Positions 55,685-64,000 of a stretch of DNA of 64,000 bases are shown here, one piece after another (position 1 is the first letter of the stretch; each line of letters starts with the position of its first letter). The translations under genes were made by a program, and so were the position numbers. Origin of the DNA: Cenococcum geophilum 1.58 (lineage: Eukaryota > Ascomycota > Dothideomycetes > Gloniales > Gloniaceae); NCBI GenBank assembly GCA_001692895.1, contig KV748279.1, positions 1 through 64,000 of the forward strand, in the 5' to 3' direction. The notes under the pieces were generated by a model, which searched no databases, was not told where the DNA came from, and saw only the letters and a program-made list of their open reading frames with translations.

Positions 55685-56160
55685 AGAACGACAGCCAGTA
55701 GACGACCGTCGCCAGAACCAGACGACCGTCGCCAGAGCTAGACGACCGTCGCCAGAGCCAGACGACCGTCGCCGGAGCCAGATGACTGTCGTCAGGGCCA
55801 GACGACTGTCGTCAGGGACAGGCGACTGTCGTCAGAGCCAGACGACTGTCGCCAGAGCTAGACGGCCGTCGCCAGAGCTCGCCGTCGCCAGACGACCGTC
55901 GCCAGAGCTAGACGACCGTCGCCAGAGCTAGACGACCGTCGCCAGAGCTAGACGACCGTCGCCAGAGCCAGATGACCGTCGTCAGGGCCAGATGACCGTC
56001 GTCAGGGCCAGACGACTGTCGCCGTCGCCAGACGACCGTCGCCAGAGCCAGATGACCGTCGCCAGAGCTAGACGGCCGTCGCCGTCGCCAGATGACCATC
56101 GCCAGAGCTAGACGACCGTCGTCAGAGCTACACGACCGCTGCTAGAACCAGACAACAACC
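55685..56160. repeat. 20-bp minisatellite array
   Basis: About 22 copies of a 20-bp unit GACGACCGTCGCCAGAGCTA with variants (GATGACTGTCGTCAGGGCCA). Units fall in blocks by variant. The period is not a multiple of three, so all three frames cycle through it and give Arg-rich false frames on both strands. Confidence 0.88.
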
Positions 56161-56431
56161 GTTCAAACGACCAGCCAGCGAACACTATAAACGATTCAAT
56201 CGATCGATTAAATCAAGGTGGCATAGACAGGTAGGCACAGACAGGTAGGCAGGCAGGCAGGCACTAGGCCAATTGACGATTTAGAGCCTCTGTGAAAGGC
56301 TTCTCCCCTTTACACCTAATTAGATGGCTCTGCATTTTATATAGTTATAATATAAATATATTTAAAAGTATATTATAGCAATCTGTGAAAATATATAATA
56401 ATTTAGTTATAATTTATATAGACTAAAACTT

Positions 56432-56510
56432 ACGAAACCTACAAAACCTATAAACCCTACAAAACCTACAAAACCTATAAAACCTATAAAACCTATAAAA
56501 CCTGTAAAAA
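56432..56510. repeat. 10-bp tandem repeat AAAACCTATA
   Basis: About eight head-to-tail copies of AAAACCTATA or AAAACCTACA, followed by a GC-richer stretch with two copies of CGTATAGGCT. It is near the right end of the TIR element. Confidence 0.75.
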
Positions 56511-56692
56511 GGGGAAAACGTATAGGCTCTGCGCAGGGTGCTGCAAAACGTATAGGCTACGTTTAGGCTCCGCGCAAAGTGCTGCAAAACGTACAACGCG
56601 CAATAGACCGCTTAAATCGCACGTTTCGCACATTTCGCAGCAAATTGCCGCAATCTGCAACAACGTGCCCCAAAAAAAATCCTGATGTAGGT

Positions 56693-58667
56693 ACGTACTA
56701 TAGTCTTTCTTGTCCTTGTCTAGCTTAAAAGTTAGTATCTAAGTTAATATATTTAAAGTCACCTAAAAAACAGACTAAATTTCTTCTAAAGGATATAAAT
56801 ATACTAATTATATATATTACGCTCACTAAACGTATCCGGCGAAATCTCTATAGTCTTATATTAGCAGCTTTATTTATTCTAGCTATAGTAAACGCTATAT
56901 TAGCGTATTTCCAAGTATGTTTTAGAGATTTCGCGAGTATACATCTTATTTAACACCTTAACTTTAACCTTAGAACCTCTTACTTCGGGTATCTCTTTAA
57001 CCCCTAAACTTATAGGGGGAGATAAGGGAGGTAGAGAAGGTAAAGGAGGTAGAGAAGGTTAAGTCGCTTAAACTATCTTTAATACAACTGCAAGCATTTC
57101 AATTATATACTGCACTAACTGCTTATAATATAGATGCGTTTAGCTTAGGCTACTAGGGGGGGTGTTTATACTATTATAAGGCAGTAAAGGCGCTGGCGTA
57201 ACAGGCTTAGATATAACTAGCATTATTACTCTGTAAAGCTTAGTAACGTAATACTAATTTAAAGTACAAAGTTAGAGTAAGGAGCTAAGTATAAATGGTA
57301 TCATTTCTTTAAAAGACCCGCCTTCTTTTATACCCTTTAATAGGACCTAAGCTACTACTATACCGCGAATATTTACTAAAACCCGCTTTATGCTATGCAA
57401 ATACTTCCCCCTATTCACCCTAGGAGACGCTATACTAATATTACTTCTAACGTGGCACAGAACTTAACTGGGTAAAGGTATATAGTCTCGCCATAACTAC
57501 AGAAATAGAGCTATAGCTCGTATTTGGTATTTTAGTTCCGGCACTAGAGCGATATAAAAGGAGATATAGTAGACACGCAGTTGCATATATAGTAGAGGCT
57601 TATAGCTATCTAATGTTGTTTAAACTAGAAACAATACGGGAAGGAATATAATTAGGACCTTATCACCTATCTAGGCTGCATAAATTCTATAGATAAATCT
57701 TTACTACACCCCTCTTCCAGCTATGTAATGCCTTCCCTTATTAACGCTAGAATATATTAGATTATATATATTAATATCGTTCTAATATAGTGGAGAGCTT
57801 AATTTAGGGAAAGCTGTTAGGGACATTTCTACCTAGGCTATAGAGACGTCGCTAGCTTATATATAGGATCTTAACTCTAATTACTAGACTAAGGTAAAAA
57901 GAGATACGACTACTCTAATTAATATATAGGTGCTAGGTAGATGTTTTAATCAAAGTAAAGAGTATATACACTAGGTATAAGCGCTAGAGCGGTAAACCCT
58001 ATTTGCGTTAGCGCTGGGGTTCTTAGCTAAAACTTAGACTAACTTCTTAAAACTTAGCCAAAATTTATAAAAGTTCCTAAAAATTTCTTAAATTTCTAAA
58101 ATTTCTAAAATTTTTTAAACTTAGGGCGAAACTTCTTAAGAATTAACAGTTATTTTTAGCTACTATTTTCGCACCAACTCTTGCAACTTATCTGCTACCT
58201 ACTTACTTTGCTTAATAGAGTTTCCCTATATTACGCTTTACGTAAAGGAAGGGGATTGTAATTTGCTGCAGCGAAGGATATAGCGAAGTAAATGCTAAGC
58301 TAACTACCCTCCTCTAGTAAGGCCGTAACGTATTAGCGAAATAGTTAGGGCCTAATTCCCCCGCTTTATATATAAGTAGGGTGTTTTATTAGCTATATAA
58401 CTAATATCTTAGAATATTTACAGCACTTTATTAAATTCTATACTTTTTTACAAAATTTTAAAATTTTAAAAAATATTTCTCGCTTCTATAGCCCCAAATT
58501 TAAAATTTATACCTTTTTTCTGGCTACTACCTAATCTTTATAACTACTAACTGGTATCTCTAAAGAAAATTTAAGCTACCTACAAAATGGAGATTCCCTA
58601 TATTACTATTTATATAAAACAGAGGGATAGCTTCCTTTAGCGAAAAGGATATATAGGAGTAACGAAT
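56693..58667. other. AT-rich block without genes
   Basis: Dense in TAA and TAG on both strands, with CTA/TAG dinucleotide bias. I could not find a continuous decayed frame here. Probably RIP-altered transposon sequence. Confidence 0.5.
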
Positions 58668-59129
58668 ATGGAGTTAGAGACTCTTCTTTAGCAAAGTCGT
58701 AATATAATAGCGTTATTAGAAGCCGAGATTGGGAAGCGACAGCTATAACTACCTTTAGGTTATTTTAATAGGAATAACGGATACTATAAAAAACTCCATA
58801 AGATGGCTAAGAAGCTAAAGATTAGGGATTGCCTAAATAACTAAGCTTCTAAGCATATTAATATTACTGTTAAGATTCTGACCAAACTGTAAATAGATCG
58901 CGCGTTTAAGGTCTATTAGGAGTTCTTATATAACGTTCTACGCTATTACAGCCCTAGATTAGTTATACTATATGCTACTAGTTTAGGAAAATAAAGAATA
59001 GCTAGCATAACTAAAGAGGATAGAGTTAGCCTCCTTAATTATATTAAGGAGAGTAAAGATTCCTTTAGTTCCTTAACTCTTAAGGCTCTTACTAAGGATT
59101 ATAAGATACTATATCTAGACATTACGTAA
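58668..59129 (+). pseudogene. RIP-degraded ORF of unknown origin
   Basis: One frame runs 153 codons from ATG at 58668 to TAA at 59127 without any frameshift, broken only by scattered TAA and TAG, never TGA. Readable parts include YYKKLHKMAKKLKIRDC, RAFKVY and ITKEDRVSLLNYIKESK. I do not recognise the protein; a transposon origin is likely from the setting. The stop pattern is what RIP makes from Gln and Trp codons. Confidence 0.5.
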
Positions 59130-60315
59130 TCTAATTCTATAGGTAGATAAAGCTAATCTCTTTAGGCCCCTAGATTATTTATATTTTAGAATAATATAGA
59201 AAGTATAAATGTAATAAGAGCTAGTAAGCCGAAAAGTCATTATAGGGTACGTTAAGCGTCATTTATACAGTTATGTACTAAAACTAATTAGCTAAAAATT
59301 AAAGCTTATAGCTAAGATAGAGGTATAATAGCGGTAAGTAGGTATAAGTAAAAAGGAACGCTCGTTTATATAACCCGGTTAATAATATTTACTATAAAAA
59401 TTAAATATAGATACGTAGAAGCACTAATTGACCTAATCCCCACTCTTAGGCGACCTTATTTCTAACGCTATCTAAAGTAGCTAATAATAGAAATAGGAAC
59501 GCGACCTTAGTATTAAGTTGATAACAAACTGCCTACTTATATTAGCCCCTAAAAACCTAAGTTAAGATATTTTTATAACCTTGCTAGTTGGTTATAAGAA
59601 GGGAATGTAACTAATTAAGAAATTCTAGCTAGTATCTAGGTAAACTTAATAGTGGCTCCTATAACACGAACCTTATAACTAGCAGGAATATTACTTATAG
59701 CGTCTTCAGAGGGGTTTTTATATTTCTAGTATAGCGCGGAGCTTATATCTGCTTTTGGATTATAGACCTAAATTAATTTACCCTTCCCAATTATCTTTTT
59801 ATTATAATCTACCTCTCTAAATATCTTCCCGTTTATATATTCGGCCTCTCCTTTAAGCGCTTTAGCTCCACTCTAAGTATAATTATAGGTTGGCTTTAAA
59901 TAGGTATTAAAAGAGTTTAAATATCTATACCTCTCTAGATATAGTTAAGGACTTCTAATAGTATATTAGGCGTCCGGCGCAGATCTACCTAATGTTAAGA
60001 AAATTCCTCTAGCCTAAATATATATCCTTTCTAGGTCCTCTATAACTTGGCTATAACTTAGTTTATAAAGAGAGGGCTCGATGAATAGCGATGGTATTTT
60101 AGTTAGACGACTTAATTTAAGTATGCGCTTTTATAAAGCAAGAGCTACTATTTCCAATATAATATTAGTAGCTAAAAACGATATACAGTAAATAAAATGG
60201 CCCATTTTAGTACTTACTTTGGCTATAACGTGTTTAATTTTTATAACCCTAGAGTGCCTTATATCCGTATAAAGCTAAAAAAGGTTACCTAACGTATGGC
60301 TAAAGACGCGCGGTA
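59130..60315. other. AT-rich block without recognisable genes
   Basis: Continues the decayed DNA. Stops occur in all frames, and no motif was recognised. Confidence 0.4.
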
Positions 60316-60466
60316 TCCCTTAACCCGCCGGCGTCCATCTAGTAGATGGTCCGTGCGGAACACCAGAATCAAAACTACGCGTATGGTCACGGAGCCTTGA
60401 TCCTATTGATCTGATTGGCTAAACCCTTATCGATAACAGATGGACGTAACTCGGCGGGTTAAGGGA
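60316..60466. mobile_element. MITE-like element with TA flanks, 151 bp
   Basis: Begins TCCCTTAACCCGCCG and ends CGGCGGGTTAAGGGA, with TA on each side (60314-60315 and 60467-60468). The inverted repeat reaches inward to GTCCATCT. Internal GTGCGGAACACCAGAATC and CTTATCGATAAC match the 311-bp element at 34283, of which this looks like a shorter relative. The arms are little decayed although the flanks are AT-rich, so it may have arrived after them. Confidence 0.75.
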
Positions 60467-60468
60467 TA

Positions 60469-62760
60469 AGGGAAGAAGGGTAATAGGCGTTAAAATTAGG
60501 CGTACTTTTAGCGGATAACGTACTAAGACAGCTAGGAAGGCTATAATTCGCGTAAAGACCTATTAGCCTACTTATAGCTAAGGATGGGGTAGCTTGGTTA
60601 ATATTTACCTATAACTTATAGGTTATAGTAAATAGAGCAGGCAGGAGTATAGAGGACCGTAAGTTTAAGCGCACTGCGACCTTAATAAAACTATACTATA
60701 GGCGCTTAGTAAGGTAGAAGAAAGGACTTGCGGAAATAGAAATATATCGTTAAGATAATAAAGCGTATAACTGCTTAGACGTTAGTGCCTAACAGGACAT
60801 TTATTAGCGAGAATTATTTAGGTAAATAGCCGCCTATTTTACGCCGCTGAAAAAATCCATTACCCTATTTAGCTTTTTTTAATACAGTAAATGTCACGTA
60901 AATATATTAGTCTATTAGGCAGTAAAACAGGTAAGGCGTCCGTGATGTTATGCATTTTAATAGCGTATGCTTATATAAAATAATTACTAAGTGGCTACCT
61001 TCTGGGCTAAGCTGCGGCCGGATTTACCTTACCCCACTATTAAAGCTTTCTAGCGTAGAACATTACGTATATAATAAGGCCACCAGCCAAATAATAGGTA
61101 AGGCGTCCGCTATAATGCGCATTTTAGCTATATATTAGCCGTAGTCTAGGAGATTAGAGTTACCAGATATATATAGCCCCTTTACTAACTAAAATATCTT
61201 TAAGGATTGGATTCTTATAGCTCGTTCTTATTTATAAGGTAAATTAACTATAGCCAGTTTATGCGCCTTTACGTTATATATATAAGTTAATCAATTATTA
61301 ACGCCCGACTTTATATTATTCGGACTATCGCTTAGTTTTAGCTGTGTTACGTAATTTGAATTGGCTGGCCAAGCCGTAAATATAGTTTTAGCCTTGCATT
61401 CTCTATTGTCTATAGCGTTATAAGTAGTAATAAGTGGCTCTTACTTACCGCCCTTAAAAAAGTAATGCTCTTACGGATCTTTTTATACAGCCCTTATATA
61501 ATAGGAAATGCGCTATAAATAGATTAAGCTAGAAATGGAATATATAATAGGAAATAGACCTTTAAGCTAAAAGAAGTGCGCTATAAACAGATTAAGCTAG
61601 AAATAGAATATATAATAAAAAATAGACCTCTAAGCTAAAAGAAGGGCACTACTATTATTACTATCTCTTCCGCCTAATAGGCCGGCCCTTTTTTTCTGCA
61701 CAGTAGGCTAGGCCTTTAATTTTAAATAATAATGCGCCTATAGTAATCTAAAACTTCTCTTTAAAAAGCGGTCTTTAATCTATTCCCATAAAAGATTATA
61801 TCCCTCCTTTAATTTAATAGGTAGCGCGTCTTCCTCTTTAGTAAAATTTATTCTAAACTTTAGCCCTTAGGGCTTTAGCTCCTAGGGCTACTTAATTAGA
61901 TTAAAAGGTAAAGGGAATTGTTAAGGAAGGATATCTAGTATATATAACCCGTCTTTCTAGCGCCTAAAAGCTGCTTAGATTAAAATTTCTTCTAAATTAG
62001 CATTTAAGGCGGCTCCTAGTATTACTTTATTAGAGTTAGAGCTAGAGATAGGGCTTAATAGCGGTTTTTGGGTATAGAGGTAATTATATATAGGGTATAT
62101 AACCCGCTTACAATAATTACTAGTAAGCGTAGTGCTTTAGTTAGACGTATACGTGGATAAAATTAAAGGGGAATAGTAAGACCGCTAGGGATAATGCTTC
62201 GCAGCATGCTTTGCCTTTAATTAACTAGTAATAAGGGTTAGGAATCCTCGTCGCCCTATACACCTATAGGCCTTATTACCCTTATTGCTATTGCTGCTAT
62301 TACCGTCCCCAGAGTCGTTATTATCCGTATTATTACTATTATCACTTCCATCGCTATAGTTCTCGGCCTTACCTTTATTTATAACGTTCTCGCCATTCTT
62401 ATTATTGCTTTCTTTAGCTAAGCCGTTTATAAGATCGTCTAGGATATAATTACAACTATTATTAGCCCTATATTTTAGTAGTTTAGTATTGTAAGGAGAT
62501 ATATAGTGCCGGGGGGAGGGGCTAGTAGGCCGCGCAGTAGAGACCACTCGATCCTTAATACCGTTACTATCGTTAAGGCTAAAGGTAAAAGAGCTAAAAG
62601 GCGTAGTCCTCCGGGAAGTAGGTAACCTTTATTACTTCCTAGGTCGTACACTCTCGCCGCTCTTACTAATAGAAGTATTAGAGATATAATTAATAGTGCC
62701 TAGTTAATTAAGCTAATCGGACCTCCGCTTTTTTAACTTCTTAGCTCCTAAAGACTTTTA
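60469..62760. other. AT-rich block; holds a 68-bp tandem duplication
   Basis: Two adjacent copies of a 68-bp unit (TGCGCTATAAATAG...) lie at 61509-61644. A motif GGTAAGGCGTCCG recurs near 60932 and 61096. A minus-strand frame at 62221-62547 is open but low in complexity (Asn, Ser, Gly) and unrecognised. No gene is supported. Confidence 0.45.
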
Positions 62761-62775
62761 ACCAGTAGCTATTAA

Positions 62776-63130
62776 TGTTATGGACGCTTTAAGTACAATA
62801 TTACGACTACTTGGAGAAGAGTTGGAGGAAGCTAGTTAGTTAATACAGGCACGGTTTAGGATGGAACCCGTGGAACCATATGACGAGGAATGGTAAGCAA
62901 GGTCACATGATGTGATCTGTGTAATCTATGTAATCTGCGAGATCTATAATAGAGCGAATAGAGTAGATAGAGTAGATAGAGTAACGACTTTTATAGGAGT
63001 ATAGTTGTGTATTTAAGGACCCTTAATCCCTACCTAGATAGTTCCTTCCTTGTAGTAATTCTTAGAATATAATTAGAGTTAATCTATTGGGCAACTACTC
63101 CACCAGTTATTATTACGTTGTTGACTTTCT
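62776..63130 (+). repeat. Probable LTR or leader of a Ty3/gypsy-like element
   Basis: A less AT-rich stretch directly before the decayed gag frame. It has short tandem repeats (TGTAATCTA, AGAGTAGAT) and a TATA-like GTATTTAAGG. The position fits a 5' LTR, but the ends and a primer-binding site could not be fixed, and the other LTR is outside the window. Confidence 0.35.
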
Positions 63131-63235
63131 TTAATACCTATATACCTAGCCTATTAACGAGCCTACCGTAGTATCTACTACAAGGTTTTGTTACACAATT
63201 ACTACTATAGTTACGGTTTTAAGAAGTCGAATAAT

Positions 63236-64000
63236 ATGCCACTAAAAGCAGCCACTACAACGTTATTGACGGCGGCAACTACTTTAAGATTAGGTAACGA
63301 CACTAGTATAGCAGACACTAACTCGCAACAGCCTGTAATAGTAGGGTAATTATAGGAAATAGTTAACTAATTAATGGAAAATAATACGGCACTTAAACAA
63401 AGGATTAACGGGATAGAAGTAGTAAAGGTTAAGTTACCATTAATTAAAAGATTCTTAGGAGAGAGATTAAAGCTTAAAGGATTCCTTATGTAAATGCACT
63501 TGAAGGTTGCGTAAGAGGGAGTAAAGCTGGCAATACCTATAGATCAAATAGCGTATATAGGATTGTTCTTATTAGGAAGAGCACTTAAATGGTTTAAGCT
63601 TTACCTTATAGAGATACAAGTAAACGGAATGACGACAATAAACTAGGAAGTATAGCTTATGTTCTTAAGCTAGAATGGATTTGTAGAACGACTTACGTAG
63701 ATATTTAGAGACCTGGAGGCGACGACTATAGTAAAAAGAAAACTCTAAGACATTACGCAGCGAACCTTAGCAATTAAATATATAACGTAGTTCCAAACGT
63801 TAGCGATATAAGTTAAGTGGAATAACAGGGCGCTTATGGCATAGTATAAACAGGGACTTAAGGCTAAAGTCTAGGACGTAATTATTTTGATAGAAGATAC
63901 GGACACCCTAAGGGAATTAATTGATTAAGCGATTAAGATTAATAATAGGATCTTCTAAAGGGAACAGACTAAGAGAGGTTAGGATAGAGTTNTATAGTTN
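63236..64000 (+). pseudogene. Decayed gag of a Ty3/gypsy-like LTR retrotransposon (runs off the window)
   Basis: One frame from ATG 63236 to the window end with about 19 in-frame stops, all TAA or TAG, and no frameshift. Readable parts match the fungal Retrotrans_gag region: RALKWFKLYL, FVERL, FRDLEAT, TLAIKY, FQTLAI, VKWNNRAL and TLRELID followed by AIKINNRI. Gag would form the particle; here it is dead. Two N bases occur at 63992 and 64000. The pol part would lie to the right. Confidence 0.75.

Larger units (their letters stand above)
55095..56690. mobile_element. TIR element carrying two minisatellites, about 1.6 kb, flanked by TA
   Basis: The left end reads CCTACATTAGGA, then a T-run and GGGCACGTT; the reverse complement of the right end reads CCTACATCAGGA, a T-run and GGGGCACGTT. 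TA stands outside each end. Between them are a 12-bp array related to that at 3.1 kb, a 20-bp array and a 10-bp array, but no transposase frame. TA flanks and short TIRs suggest a non-autonomous Tc1/mariner-like element, though the size and satellite content are unusual. Confidence 0.6.

Noticed and set aside
55223..56099. Arg-rich frames over the second satellite region
   Set aside because: Same reason: repeats without stops; no start context, no family pattern.
62221..62547. Minus-strand 108-codon frame rich in Asn, Ser and Gly
   Set aside because: Low-complexity sequence in a decayed block; no motif to support a protein.
1..64000. CRISPR array, bacterial operons or phage genes
   Set aside because: None seen; all recognised genes are eukaryotic with spliceosomal introns, and the arrays present lack spacers.

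Overview
The window is nuclear DNA of a filamentous ascomycete (Pezizomycotina). The evidence is short introns (about 48-75 bp, some near 200 bp) with GTRNGT-type donors and YAG acceptors, a set of one-copy eukaryotic genes typical of fungi (NUF2, AP-3 beta, PPG1, URK1, GID8, SUMO, NUP107, Rho-GDI, a Bqt4-like protein), and long AT-rich blocks whose old coding frames are broken only by TAA and TAG. That last pattern is what repeat-induced point mutation (RIP) produces. Genus cannot be told from the sequence. A few N bases show that this is draft assembly.

Layout: 1-5.0 kb is a degenerate repeat region: a GC-richer block ending in a remnant of a Tad/LINE-like ORF2, an AT-rich tract without genes, and a 12-bp minisatellite. 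5.1-31 kb is a compact conserved core whose genes alternate strictly in strand: a disordered protein (-), NUF2 (+), a Bqt4-like inner nuclear membrane protein (-), Rho-GDI (+), an unknown possible RecA-fold protein (-), AP-3 beta (+), a Pro/Gln-rich protein (-), PPG1 (+), URK1 (-), GID8 (+) and a small Cys-rich protein (-). 31-36 kb is a small accessory island: two terminal-inverted-repeat elements flanking a kinase-like gene. 36.7-53.6 kb returns to ordinary genes: a conserved basic/disordered protein (+), a fused succinyl-CoA ligase alpha-beta protein (-), a small charged protein (+), SUMO (-), NUP107 (+), a polytopic membrane protein (-) and an unknown small protein (-). 54-64 kb is AT-rich, RIP-like DNA with several inverted-repeat elements, a repeat-bearing TIR element, a degraded unknown ORF, and the gag end of a dead Ty3/gypsy-like retrotransposon that runs off the window.

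The genes do not form a pathway cluster. They are independent housekeeping genes (kinetochore, nuclear pore, vesicle coats, ubiquitin-like modifiers, phosphatase, pyrimidine salvage) arranged as divergent and convergent pairs. Exon boundaries below were joined by hand from frame continuity, splice signals and family similarity as remembered; no database search was run. The most unusual locus is the succinyl-CoA ligase fusion at 39.0-41.4 kb: the alpha half looks catalytically complete, the beta half lacks most of the ATP-grasp core, and a mitochondrial-presequence-like stretch lies at the junction.
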